From positions 1-50,906 of the forward strand of contig CAZCIB010000014.1 of assembly GCA_964498755.1 (NCBI GenBank): DNA of 50,906 nucleotides. Reading direction: 5' to 3'. This DNA is from RZZS01 sp964498755. GTDB taxonomy: Bacteria; Pseudomonadota; Alphaproteobacteria; Micavibrionales; Micavibrionaceae. Position numbers and translations under genes: made by a program. The notes beneath the pieces are model-generated. The model had not been told where the DNA came from. It did not search any database and was given only the letters and a program-made list of their open reading frames with translations. Of the stretch, positions 38,259 through 46,167 are shown piece after piece (position 1 is the first letter of the stretch; each line of letters starts with the position of its first letter).

Positions 38259-39543
38259 GGCGCGGATTCTCCAAGGCGCTTTCAATCAGGGGCGAAAGCG
38301 AGTCCATAACCGTGTTGATCACTTTGGCTTTCTGTCCGGCAAAGGCTTCGCCGTTTTGCTGAAGAGTCTTCAACGCCCTGGGGTCCGTCAGCAATTCGCG
38401 TAAATGCCGCGTCAGTTCTTTTTCGTTCTCCGCGCGCATTGCCGCGCCCGCTTCGGACATTTCCGCATACATGTCTTCAAAGTTTTGTACTTTGGGGCCG
38501 TACAGGACGGCGCAACCAAGCTGCGCCGCCTCTATCGGGTTATGACCGCCGCCGCCGTCCTTGCTGAACGAACGCCCGATGCAGGCTATCGGACACAAGC
38601 GGTAAAACAGGCCAAGCTCGCCAAGCGTATCGGCGATATAGATATCGTCGTCGGCTTGCGGCAGGGAATGCGTTTCGCTCCTCCGGCGGGCGTTCGTGAT
38701 GGCGTCCAGCGCGATATCCAGTATGGCGCTCCCGCGTTCCGGATGGCGGGGAACGATAATAGTCAGCAAGTCCGGGATATCTTCGGCGAGCGTATTGTGA
38801 ATACGGCAGGCCATCTCTTCTTCGCCCGCATGCGTACTGGCGAAGAGCCAGCGCGGACGGGCTTTTATATTTTTTTCAAGTTCTTCCAGCGCTTCGGCGT
38901 CGGCGGGTAAGGCAGCGCTGCTGTATTTCAGATTATCGGTTACATGGACCGCTTTCTCTCCAAGCGCGGCATAGGAGCGCGCGTCCGTTTCCGTTTGCGC
39001 CATAACGAGAGAAAAAGCGGAAAGGAGAGAAGAAATCGATTTTCGCGTCTTTTTCCACCTTTTATAGGAACGCGGCGACATACGGGCATTGATCAGCGCC
39101 GCCGGTATGTTTCTTTCCCTGATTTGGTCAAGCATATTCGGCCAGAGCTCGGATTCAAGCCAGAGGGCGGCGTCTGGTTTCCAGTGATCCAGAAAACGCC
39201 TTGTCCAGTCGGGATGGTCGAGCGGATAGAATTGGTGCAGAGCGCGGTCAGGAAGGCGTTTTTCCATGAGGCGCGCCGACGTCACCGTGCCGGTCGTCAA
39301 AAGAACAAAGACATCCTCAAACCGCGCAAGAATCGTATTGGTTAATATTAATGCGGATTGCGCTTCTCCGACGCTGGCGGCGTGCAACCATACGAGTTTT
39401 CCATCAGGGCGCGCAATGCTTGCCTGCCCCATACGTTCATGGAGACGTTCAGGATGTTCCTTACCAGCGCGCAGGCGTCTTTTCAGGATAAGCTTAAGCA
39501 GCCGTTCCGAACGGCCCATGAGTTTCGAATAAAGTCCAAGCAT
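38248..39543 (-). CDS. waaA: 3-deoxy-D-manno-octulosonic acid transferase
   Basis: A 431-residue GT30 glycosyltransferase that adds Kdo to lipid IVA. Segments typical of WaaA: RLHERMGQASIARPDGKLVWLHAASVGEAQSA, TTGTVTSARLMEKRLP, QFYPLDHPDWTRRFLDHWKPDAALWLESELWPN, and RSFSKDGGGGHNPIEAAQLGCAVLYGPKVQNF. The N-terminus is amphipathic rather than a classic membrane anchor. It is the first gene of the waaA-lpxK-lpxL-gor operon; the run upstream contains exported proteins of unknown function. Confidence 0.96.
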   Translation of the reverse strand: MLGLYSKLMGRSERLLKLILKRRLRAGKEHPERLHERMGQASIARPDGKLVWLHAASVGEAQSALILTNTILARFEDVFVLLTTGTVTSARLMEKRLPDRALHQFYPLDHPDWTRRFLDHWKPDAALWLESELWPNMLDQIRERNIPAALINARMSPRSYKRWKKTRKSISSLLSAFSLVMAQTETDARSYAALGEKAVHVTDNLKYSSAALPADAEALEELEKNIKARPRWLFASTHAGEEEMACRIHNTLAEDIPDLLTIIVPRHPERGSAILDIALDAITNARRRSETHSLPQADDDIYIADTLGELGLFYRLCPIACIGRSFSKDGGGGHNPIEAAQLGCAVLYGPKVQNFEDMYAEMSEAGAAMRAENEKELTRHLRELLTDPRALKTLQQNGEAFAGQKAKVINTVMDSLSPLIESALENPRHDA

Positions 39544-39629
39544 GGGAAAGACCGAAGTGAATAGTTTTCTAGCTGGCTTTCAGAAATATCACAGACGACG
39601 AGGCGTTGCCAGTATCTCAGCCGGATTGC

Positions 39630-40532
39630 TTACGGCGTGCAGCCGGCGCCATCATAATCGCATCCCGGATTTGTACAGAATGCGTCTGGCCAGACGCCAT
39701 GTCCGAGATTTTCAAACGCGGCGACGACGACGCCCGTTGGCTGTGGCGGAGTTTCACAAAAACCGGGAAGGAGGAATTCTGTCACATATTCATATTGGAG
39801 CGTATTGATAGGATCCTGCACCAGCCACCAGGGACGGTCGATCTGGGCGAGGTCGAAATTGACAAGCCAGCGACCGTCATCTTCACACGGATCAGGAAGT
39901 ACGCGTCTATCTGGAGTTTCGGCATAACTTGCGTATGAGAACCAGCCATCTTGGGGCATCGTTGCAAAATTGTAGCATTTCGCCATTTGCCAGACCTCGG
40001 CCATCAAGCCGCAAGAGTATGCAGCGCCAGCTACGCCATCAGGCTCATAATCGAGAGGAACGCGCCCGCCTAAAAATTCATGGCCAAAATTCAGGCCAAG
40101 ATAGACGGCCATCGTTTCATAAACGCTATCGCCCAGCGCCACGTCCGTGGAAAATGGCCCTTGCCCAGGGATAGCCCCCCAAACCTCGGTTTCACTGAAA
40201 AGGCCGGCAACAGTTTCGCTCGCGACGACGTCCAGAAAGCTGTCGAAGCAGGTATATTCCATGACGCTGTCCGCCTTGACGATCAGGTTCTGGTTTTGCG
40301 TGATTTGCCGCTGCGCCGCCATCCATGCCTGAGATTCAAGAGACTCGAGATAAGCGCAGTCACAGGTGGACTCCGCGATTGTTCCCGGGCCTGTGTTAGG
40401 AGCGCATTGCGCACGTGCTTTTTCCGAAATAATTACGGAAGCCGTCAGAATTATACAAAAAGTAAAAAACCCAAGCGCTCCAGAAAGAGCAAAACGAGTC
40501 TTTAAGTTATGCATAGCGCGATTCATTAGCAT
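39630..40532 (-). CDS. Exported cysteine-rich protein, paralogue 1
   Basis: A 300-residue exported protein of a family I do not recognise. I place the start at the ATG 40532 (MLMNRAMHNLKTRF), which has AGG 6 bases upstream; a hydrophobic signal follows and ends at EKARA-Q (about residue 41). The mature part has about 13 cysteines. It shares a pattern with the upstream gene: LIVKADSVMEYTCF near residue 80, FSET, LNFGHEFLGG, CGLMAEVWQMAKC, a Pro-rich stretch, and a C-terminal CTNPGCDYDGAGCTP. Even spacing of Cys suggests disulfides in the periplasm or at the surface. Tandem duplication with divergence is clear; function unknown. Confidence 0.8.
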   Translation of the reverse strand: MLMNRAMHNLKTRFALSGALGFFTFCIILTASVIISEKARAQCAPNTGPGTIAESTCDCAYLESLESQAWMAAQRQITQNQNLIVKADSVMEYTCFDSFLDVVASETVAGLFSETEVWGAIPGQGPFSTDVALGDSVYETMAVYLGLNFGHEFLGGRVPLDYEPDGVAGAAYSCGLMAEVWQMAKCYNFATMPQDGWFSYASYAETPDRRVLPDPCEDDGRWLVNFDLAQIDRPWWLVQDPINTLQYEYVTEFLLPGFCETPPQPTGVVVAAFENLGHGVWPDAFCTNPGCDYDGAGCTP

Positions 40533-40609
40533 GGAAAACCTGATAAAAGTCTCTCCTAATACTATACTCCAAAAAGCGCGCAACCGCCAAAAAGCTTTAT
40601 TCTTTTCTG

Positions 40610-41617
40610 TCATGGCACGCACGCCCCTTCTTCATAGTGACAGCCCTGATTGGGGCATACATATTCAACTAAAGGAATGGCTTCTGTTCCAATTGCAACG
40701 CCGGAAGGCCCGGGAACAGGCTCCATGTATTCGTAATCAAGTCCGACAGGGATGGGAGGCGAAGCGCAGTCAAAGAAATCTGTCAGCTCTAAATAACTTT
40801 CAAAGCCGGGCGGGATAGGCTCATCATAGAGGGCGTAGGCAAAATCGACGTTGTTCGTGGCATCAATCATTTCTTGCGAAACAAAAGTGTCATCACAAAT
40901 CAGAGGCTCGGGATGTATGCGCGGATCAAACTCGATAAAGTCCTCTATTCCGTAATAGGACGCATTGTAATAATGCGGCGGCAGGTTGTTCGTGCATTTT
41001 GCAACTTGCCATACTTGCGCCATCGCATCGCACGCGTCGAGCGGAATTTCAGGGCCGGTTCCGCCTAGAGAACTGTGCCAGAAATTAAGTTCTATATACT
41101 CCAACAGTGACAGAACAACTGTGAAAAACAAAGCGTCGGCCATGACGCCTGGTTCTTGCGCATAACCTACCACAATCAGACGAGGCCCGCGCGTGGTTCC
41201 AATGTTGACGATCATCTCTTCCAGTTCAAGCGTTTCGCTGAAAATAGGAGCAATGTTCGCGGAGAAGTTATCTACTTGCGTTATAAAGCAGGTATATTCG
41301 AAAACACTGTCCGGCTTGAGGATAAGGGTCTGGTTTATCAGCGTGTCGTACTGGCCGGAGAGCCAGGATTTGTTAAAAATCGTGTTCATGTAGTCGCCAT
41401 CGCAGGCAGCGCTCCATGCCTTGTCAGGGTTAGAGTCAAGGCCCGGCGCGGGATTTTGCATGCCTGGGTCGCCAAAGTTCGGAGGAAAGCTTTGCGCAAA
41501 AACAGATGCATTGAAAACAATCAGGGCAGTCACAGTTAGAAACGCTGACATAATAAAAGATGAGCAGCGTCGTAAACGTGTCTGTTTCTGGCCGTTGCCG
41601 TTGCGTTGACTAATCAC
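40610..41617 (-). CDS. Exported cysteine-rich protein, paralogue 2
   Basis: A 335-residue exported protein and paralogue of the following gene. I place the start at a GTG (41617) because AGGGG lies 7 bases upstream; it gives a basic start (NGNGQKQTRLRRC), a hydrophobic signal and cleavage after VFA-Q. Shared landmarks in the same order: LILKPDSVFEYTCF, FSETLELEE, LNFWHSSLGG, CDAMAQVWQVAKC, and a final CPNQGCHYEEGACVP. Between them the sequences differ strongly. The KPDSVFEYTCF block suggests a conserved binding site. It stands 78 bases before paralogue 1, so the two are probably co-transcribed. Confidence 0.8.
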   Translation of the reverse strand: MISQRNGNGQKQTRLRRCSSFIMSAFLTVTALIVFNASVFAQSFPPNFGDPGMQNPAPGLDSNPDKAWSAACDGDYMNTIFNKSWLSGQYDTLINQTLILKPDSVFEYTCFITQVDNFSANIAPIFSETLELEEMIVNIGTTRGPRLIVVGYAQEPGVMADALFFTVVLSLLEYIELNFWHSSLGGTGPEIPLDACDAMAQVWQVAKCTNNLPPHYYNASYYGIEDFIEFDPRIHPEPLICDDTFVSQEMIDATNNVDFAYALYDEPIPPGFESYLELTDFFDCASPPIPVGLDYEYMEPVPGPSGVAIGTEAIPLVEYVCPNQGCHYEEGACVP

Positions 41618-41721
41618 CTGCGCGCCCCTGAATTTCTTCAACTTTTATTATACTCCGCTTCAATCCGGGCTGTAAAATCTTATAAAAGCCTTGCTGCAGT
41701 TTTTGGCGTTTAAGCGTAAGT

Positions 41722-42177
41722 TTAATCGTCTTCAAAAACGTATTGTCCCTGTCGCGGATCATAGAAATAACGTCTGCAATCAAAATCGTTCCATGGGCTT
41801 TCACAGACGCGCAGGTCCCTGTGACCGGTTTGCGCTGTTTTTCCCATGTAAAGCTCGGTAGCCTGGAATTCTCCCAGCATTACCAGATCTTGCCGCCCTT
41901 GCGCGAAAAGCAGATAACGGCACCCCCGCAGCTTTGAGCATTCATCGTCCAGCGTCGGGATACGAACGAGCAGTTCAGGCGCAGCGTCCGCATTCAAGTG
42001 CACCAGGGCGTACGCCAAATTATCAAGCGGCTGGTTTCGTTGTAATAACCATTCCCGGAGCTTAATGGTCAAAAGGGCTCCGGGCGCGTCGTCAAATTCA
42101 ATGCCCTGTCCGGCGGAAGCCGGAGCACCGCCAAAAATATTGCTCAAGAGAATCAGAGATAGAAAAAATACCCGCAT
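41722..42177 (-). CDS. Exported protein of unknown function
   Basis: A 151-residue exported protein. The signal peptide (FFLSLILLSNIFGGAPASA) ends near residue 22. The mature part has a helix LLTIKLREWLLQ, an ALVHLNADAAPELLVRIP segment resembling calcium-type beta-propeller or FG-GAP edges, and four or five Cys (ECSKLRGCRYLLF, VCESPWNDFDCRRYFYDP) that probably form disulfides. I do not recognise the family. It lies between DUF3126 and the two cysteine-rich paralogues, with no gap above 105 bases, so it may belong with them. Confidence 0.75.
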   Translation of the reverse strand: MRVFFLSLILLSNIFGGAPASAGQGIEFDDAPGALLTIKLREWLLQRNQPLDNLAYALVHLNADAAPELLVRIPTLDDECSKLRGCRYLLFAQGRQDLVMLGEFQATELYMGKTAQTGHRDLRVCESPWNDFDCRRYFYDPRQGQYVFEDD

Positions 42178-42197
42178 CCTTTTCAGGATACGCGATT

Positions 42198-42416
42198 TTA
42201 CTCCGGCAGGTCGATATCAAGAATGACCATATTGAAATCATAAGACGTTTCGCCTTCATCCGTGTCTTTATAGATCGTAGCGATAAATTCACCGTTGATG
42301 AGAACCTCGAGCGAATCCGGCGCGTTTTTCCGGGGCCGGACTGTGATGCCCGGATTGTCGAACTTCTGGACCAGATATTTTTGAAGCAGACTTGTCTCGG
42401 AAGCGGTAAAGCTCAT
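42198..42416 (-). CDS. DUF3126 family protein
   Basis: A 72-residue protein of DUF3126, a family typical of alphaproteobacteria. Visible pattern: LLQKYLVQKFDNPGITVRPRKNAPDSLEVLINGEFIATIYKDTDEGETSYDFNMVILDIDL. GGAG 7 bases before the ATG at 42416 decides the start. Its role is unknown. It stands 17 bases after olsA. Confidence 0.9.
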   Translation of the reverse strand: MSFTASETSLLQKYLVQKFDNPGITVRPRKNAPDSLEVLINGEFIATIYKDTDEGETSYDFNMVILDIDLPE

Positions 42417-42433
42417 TCTGTATCTCCTGTGGT

Positions 42434-43240
42434 TCAAGCCGTAACCCTAACGTTACATGCGTCCGTGTCAAGCATGTCCTGAAAAGGTTTTTCATTTGCA
42501 AGTCCGCAAGCGACCATTTCCTCGCAGAGCTTTGCCAGTTGCTTTCTGTCGGCGGACTGTTCCAGCTTTACGGGCGGGTGAAAGACGAGTTTTATTTTCG
42601 CGCCTCCGGATTTAGCGAAAGCCCACAAATGAGGCGGCAATTCCATGTCTCCGTGCCATGCGTAAAGTCCGGCGCCGTGCAGGCGATCCGGGTTTTTATG
42701 TAGAATGGTAAAGGGTTGAAGCGATACGTTACCTGATTCCCTCAGGTTGACGATGACGCTGAAGATGGACGACTTGAACGGCAGGATTGCGCTGCCATCG
42801 CTCGACGTGCCTTCCGGAAACAAAACCACGTTTTTGTTCTCCGAGATCATGTCTGAAAGCTGTTCGGAGCCTTCACGCGCTTTACCGGGGCGGCGGTCGA
42901 TAAAAACGGTTTGCTGCAGCTTTGAAAGAAAGCCAAAGAGCGGCCAGCGTTCGACTTCCTTTTTCGCGATGAAGGAGGCTTTCAAAAAACTGCTGATCAC
43001 AGGGATATCAAGATATGAAAGGTGATTGGAGACGAAAACTGTTTGCCCGTCCGTCAGCGGCTCGCCGACGATTTCCGTTTCAATGCTGAAGATTTTACAA
43101 ACGCCTTTATGCCAGAGCATGGGGACGGAGTAGAGGTTTTTTACCCTGAAGAAGAGCAGGGCGCACTGTAACGGCGCAAGAAATAGTGACAAAAACATAA
43201 AGAGCAGAAGTTTGAACAATGCGCGCGCGTTGCTGATCAT
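42434..43240 (-). CDS. olsA: Lyso-ornithine lipid acyltransferase (PlsC family)
   Basis: A 268-residue membrane acyltransferase. Residues 8-32 are hydrophobic. The catalytic H-x4-D is His73/Asp78 in SNHLSYLD; VFIDRRPG and FPEGTSSDG (141-149) are the acceptor-binding blocks. OlsA adds the second, ester-linked acyl chain to lyso-ornithine lipid. The assignment as OlsA rather than a generic PlsC rests on its 4-base overlap with olsB. Confidence 0.9.
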   Translation of the reverse strand: MISNARALFKLLLFMFLSLFLAPLQCALLFFRVKNLYSVPMLWHKGVCKIFSIETEIVGEPLTDGQTVFVSNHLSYLDIPVISSFLKASFIAKKEVERWPLFGFLSKLQQTVFIDRRPGKAREGSEQLSDMISENKNVVLFPEGTSSDGSAILPFKSSIFSVIVNLRESGNVSLQPFTILHKNPDRLHGAGLYAWHGDMELPPHLWAFAKSGGAKIKLVFHPPVKLEQSADRKQLAKLCEEMVACGLANEKPFQDMLDTDACNVRVTA

Positions 43241-44100
43241 GCCGTCACGCCGATCGCGTCGTTTTCGGGCGCGCGTTTGATGGAGCCGCTCGCAGTTCCC
43301 AACTGCTCTTTCGATATTGAAATGTTCTGCTTGCGGCTGTAGTGGCTGCGGTACCGCTCCGTGACCTTTTCGGTCGGCAGGATAATGCAGACATCCGTTG
43401 TCCGGAAAACAGGATCAATCACCGCGCCGTCGCCAATATAGGCGCCGAGCCGAAGGTATCCTTTAATCAGGGGCGGCAGTTCACTGAAAACGTCCCGCGG
43501 CGAGATGTGTTCTTTCTTGTGAAGACTCATGTCGATGAAGATCTTGTCGAGCGCGCGGACGCGCAATTCTTCGGGGGCCAGATGGTAGTGATACAAATAG
43601 GCCAGCCATTTGGAGATTTTTCCGATATCGGTTTCGTGTATGCTGGCGCAGCCGAACATCAAGCCGATATGATGCGTTTTCAAATAGTTGGAAATTCCTT
43701 GCCAGAGAAGCTGTATGACCGGTCTTGTTCTATATTCCGCGAGAACGCAGGAGCGGCCTAGTTCAAGGAGATTGCGCCGGCAGCCGAGAAGTGGGCTGAT
43801 ATCGTACTCGCCGCTGGTGTAAAACGCGCCGTGTTTTTGGGCGATTTCCTGACGCAGAAGGCGGTAAGTGCCAACGATTTTATCTGAGCCGGAGCGCGTT
43901 TCGTCAATGACGACAAGATGATCGGCAACAGCGTCATACTCGTCAAAGTCGCGTTCCGCAGCCTTGATTTTTTCCGAAGCCTGGGCCTGAAATTCCTCGT
44001 AAAAAACGTGATAGCGCAGTCTCTGCGCGGCGAGCATCTCCTCCTCGCTCTCGGCCAGGCGCACAACGATATCTGAAGGGGGGTGGTTAATGTCTATCAT
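43237..44100 (-). CDS. olsB: Ornithine N-acyltransferase
   Basis: A 287-residue GNAT-fold enzyme of the OlsB family, which joins a 3-hydroxyacyl group from acyl carrier protein to the alpha-amino group of ornithine. Family segments: VRLAESEEEMLAAQRLRYHVFYEEF, DEYDAVADHLVVID, VGTYRLLRQEIA, FYTSGEYDISPLL, LELGRSCVLAEYRTRPVIQLLWQGI, FGCASIHETD, and LIKGYLRLGAYIGDGAVID. Ornithine lipids replace phospholipids under phosphate starvation in many alphaproteobacteria; a phosphate-responsive promoter is not visible. Confidence 0.93.
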   Translation of the reverse strand: MIDINHPPSDIVVRLAESEEEMLAAQRLRYHVFYEEFQAQASEKIKAAERDFDEYDAVADHLVVIDETRSGSDKIVGTYRLLRQEIAQKHGAFYTSGEYDISPLLGCRRNLLELGRSCVLAEYRTRPVIQLLWQGISNYLKTHHIGLMFGCASIHETDIGKISKWLAYLYHYHLAPEELRVRALDKIFIDMSLHKKEHISPRDVFSELPPLIKGYLRLGAYIGDGAVIDPVFRTTDVCIILPTEKVTERYRSHYSRKQNISISKEQLGTASGSIKRAPENDAIGVTA

Positions 44101-44267
44101 ACCTGCAGATCATGGTGATTGGTTCCCTGTCGGCAATGGCTGAAAAGAATTCAGCAAAGCGCATTGTCAAATCTACTTTACACAAGTTAGGATTTCAGCG
44201 TAAACATTCGCGCGTTATGGTCAAGCCTCTTCGCGGAAAACCCTTTAAACGCTTAAAAAATTGCGCC

Positions 44268-44732
44268 ATGAACCGTATATTATTTGTCTGTCTCGGGAAT
44301 ATCTGCCGCTCGCCGGCGGCTGAAGGGGTTTTACGTTATCATCTTGAGCAGGCCGGTCTCACAGATAAATTTTACCTTGATTCGGCGGGGCTGAACGGCC
44401 TGCATGCGGGCAGCCCGCCTGACCGAAGGATGGTCGCCGCCGCCGCGGATCGCGGCATATCTCTGGACGGCATTATCGCGCGTCCCTTTCATCCATCTGA
44501 TTTCGGTCGTTATGATTACGTCATTGGCATGGACTTGTCTCATTTGAATGCGCTCGAGCGCATGAAGCCGAAAGATTCCCGCGCTTCGGTTTCCCTGCTG
44601 ATGGATCATGCGGAAAATCCCAGGGCCCGGGAAGTGCCCGATCCGTACTACGGAGAGGGGCGGGATTTCGAATACGCGCTTGATCTCATTGAAACGGGGG
44701 TGGATGCGTTGCTGTCGCGATTGGGACACTAA
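44268..44732 (+). CDS. Low-molecular-weight protein tyrosine phosphatase
   Basis: A 154-residue phosphatase. The active-site loop is VCLGNICRSP, with Cys8 and Arg14 in C-x5-R, and the general acid is in EVPDPYYG. The start MNRILFVCLGN fits the family, although no clear ribosome binding site precedes it and an in-frame ATG at 44217 is possible. Such enzymes act on tyrosine kinases of polysaccharide export or on arginine phosphate; no kinase is nearby, so the partner is unknown. It is divergent from olsB. Confidence 0.93.
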   Translation: MNRILFVCLGNICRSPAAEGVLRYHLEQAGLTDKFYLDSAGLNGLHAGSPPDRRMVAAAADRGISLDGIIARPFHPSDFGRYDYVIGMDLSHLNALERMKPKDSRASVSLLMDHAENPRAREVPDPYYGEGRDFEYALDLIETGVDALLSRLGH

Positions 44733-44749
44733 GCGCACTCGTTAAAAAA

Positions 44750-44826
44750 TGGCGTCCCCGGCGGGATTCGAACCCACGGCCCCAGGATTAGGAATCCTGT
44801 GCTCTATCCTGCTGAGCTACGGGGAC
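44750..44826 (-). tRNA. tRNA-Arg (CCT)
   Basis: A 77-base cloverleaf with encoded CCA. The acceptor stem pairs GTCCCCG with CGGGGAC, the anticodon loop is TTCCTAA with CCT, and the T-arm has GGTTCGAATCC. It reads AGG codons. Confidence 0.97.
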
Positions 44827-44881
44827 TTGACGCTATGGTCCTGACGCATAGTGATGTCTGCGCAAAATAAAGTCAACATTT

Positions 44882-46156
44882 TCATAAGTCATTAAAGGGG
44901 CTGGCCTCTGGCGCAGGACACCATGCCGCCTTTGTTTTTTCTTGCGCCGGACCGCAGCCCTGTTTTTTCTCTGGCTTTGTCAGAAGAAAATTTTGAAAAT
45001 CGCTGTAGGGCTCCGCTTGAACGCTTATTTCTGATTTCTGAAGACTTTCATCGCGTTCCGTCTGTCCGTCCGGATTGACAACAACCATGTCAGAGACATT
45101 AATGCCGGAGGAGACGATCACGGCGTCTTCGCCCTCAAGGCCAGTTTCAACCGGAATTTTTTCAAAAGCGTATCTGTTTTCCTCAATAATCGCTTTAATA
45201 ACGTATGTCCGTCCGTTTTGCCTAAGCAGAGCCGTAACAGGCGCTGCTATGCCTTCTGCGCTGGCGGTCATAACATAAACATCGTAATGCGCATTGATCG
45301 GCAAACGGCTCAGCTGCGGCAGCGAGAGATACAACTTGTCTTTTTCTTCTGATGTCCTGGCTTTTGTTAGCGTTAAGACGCTCAGACTCAGATAACCGCC
45401 CTCGGCTTCCTCCATTTTAACGTAAGCCTTGTCGCCGGGCATAATATCATGTCCGGGTTCGATCTGAGCAAACAGGCGCAGGCGCGACGTATCGCCAATT
45501 TCAAAGACTTTCTGGCCAGCGGTAACGGTATCGCCGGCGCTGATATCCGTGCGAAGAACCGTACCGGACACAGGCGCCCTGACGCTGTAGCTTTTTAGCT
45601 TCGATTTAAGAAATTCCTCGTGGCCCTTGGCCTGTTCGTAAGCTGCCTTGGCGGGCTGCAGGTCTATGTCGTCCGTGCGCGCGGAGCGCTGGAACGCAAT
45701 TTGCGCTTCCAGATATTCTTTTTGGCGCGCCCTGACAGCCAGCTGGTGTTGGTCGAGCTCAGCCTTGAAGTCACTGCTCTCAATACGGGCGAGTGGGACG
45801 CCCGGGCCGACTCGAATTCCCTCCTGCGCTATGACTTCGGTAATGAGGCCGGAATGCGGGGCCGCAACGGACGTCCAGTGAAAGGGACGTACGGCGGCTT
45901 CCAGCCTGGCGTATTGCGCCACTGAACCTTGAATAGCCGGCGTCAGAACAACCTTGTCGTCTTTGCCGTCCGATTCTGTTGGGGGCTGATGACGCGGTTT
46001 AAGCTGTTCGGGCTTGTCCTGCGCGTCCGCAAGAGAGACGTCCGTCTGGCCGTCCTGAACTTCCGACAAGGATATTCCGTTGCGGAATCCTTCGAACAAA
46101 AACACGGCGATTCCCGCTGCGGCGATAAAAACAAAAATAAGCGCAACTTTATACAA
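44882..46156 (-). CDS. HlyD-like periplasmic adaptor protein
   Basis: A 424-residue membrane fusion protein of the RND/HlyD type. A single membrane anchor lies at about residues 4-24, followed by a low-complexity linker. The biotinyl-lipoyl halves are VAAPHSGLITEVIAQEGIRVGPGVPLARI and YSVRAPVSGTVLRTDISAGDTVTAGQKVFEIGD, flanking a helical hairpin (about 135-195). A beta-barrel follows. The last 35 residues include two Cys (QGCGPAQEKTKAAWCPAPE), which is unusual. No transporter gene lies next to it, so its pump is encoded elsewhere. It follows the OmpA-like gene by 11 bases and is probably co-transcribed. Confidence 0.88.
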   Translation of the reverse strand: MYKVALIFVFIAAAGIAVFLFEGFRNGISLSEVQDGQTDVSLADAQDKPEQLKPRHQPPTESDGKDDKVVLTPAIQGSVAQYARLEAAVRPFHWTSVAAPHSGLITEVIAQEGIRVGPGVPLARIESSDFKAELDQHQLAVRARQKEYLEAQIAFQRSARTDDIDLQPAKAAYEQAKGHEEFLKSKLKSYSVRAPVSGTVLRTDISAGDTVTAGQKVFEIGDTSRLRLFAQIEPGHDIMPGDKAYVKMEEAEGGYLSLSVLTLTKARTSEEKDKLYLSLPQLSRLPINAHYDVYVMTASAEGIAAPVTALLRQNGRTYVIKAIIEENRYAFEKIPVETGLEGEDAVIVSSGINVSDMVVVNPDGQTERDESLQKSEISVQAEPYSDFQNFLLTKPEKKQGCGPAQEKTKAAWCPAPEASPFNDL

Positions 46157-46167
46157 GGCGCGCGTCC

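Noticed and set aside
40533..40622. 30-residue N-terminal extension of cysteine-rich paralogue 1
   Set aside because: It would overlap the end of the upstream paralogue and place a long charged stretch before the signal peptide; the ATG at 40532 has a ribosome binding site.
43342..43761. 139-codon plus-strand frame across olsB
   Set aside because: Antisense to olsB without motifs; shadow frame.
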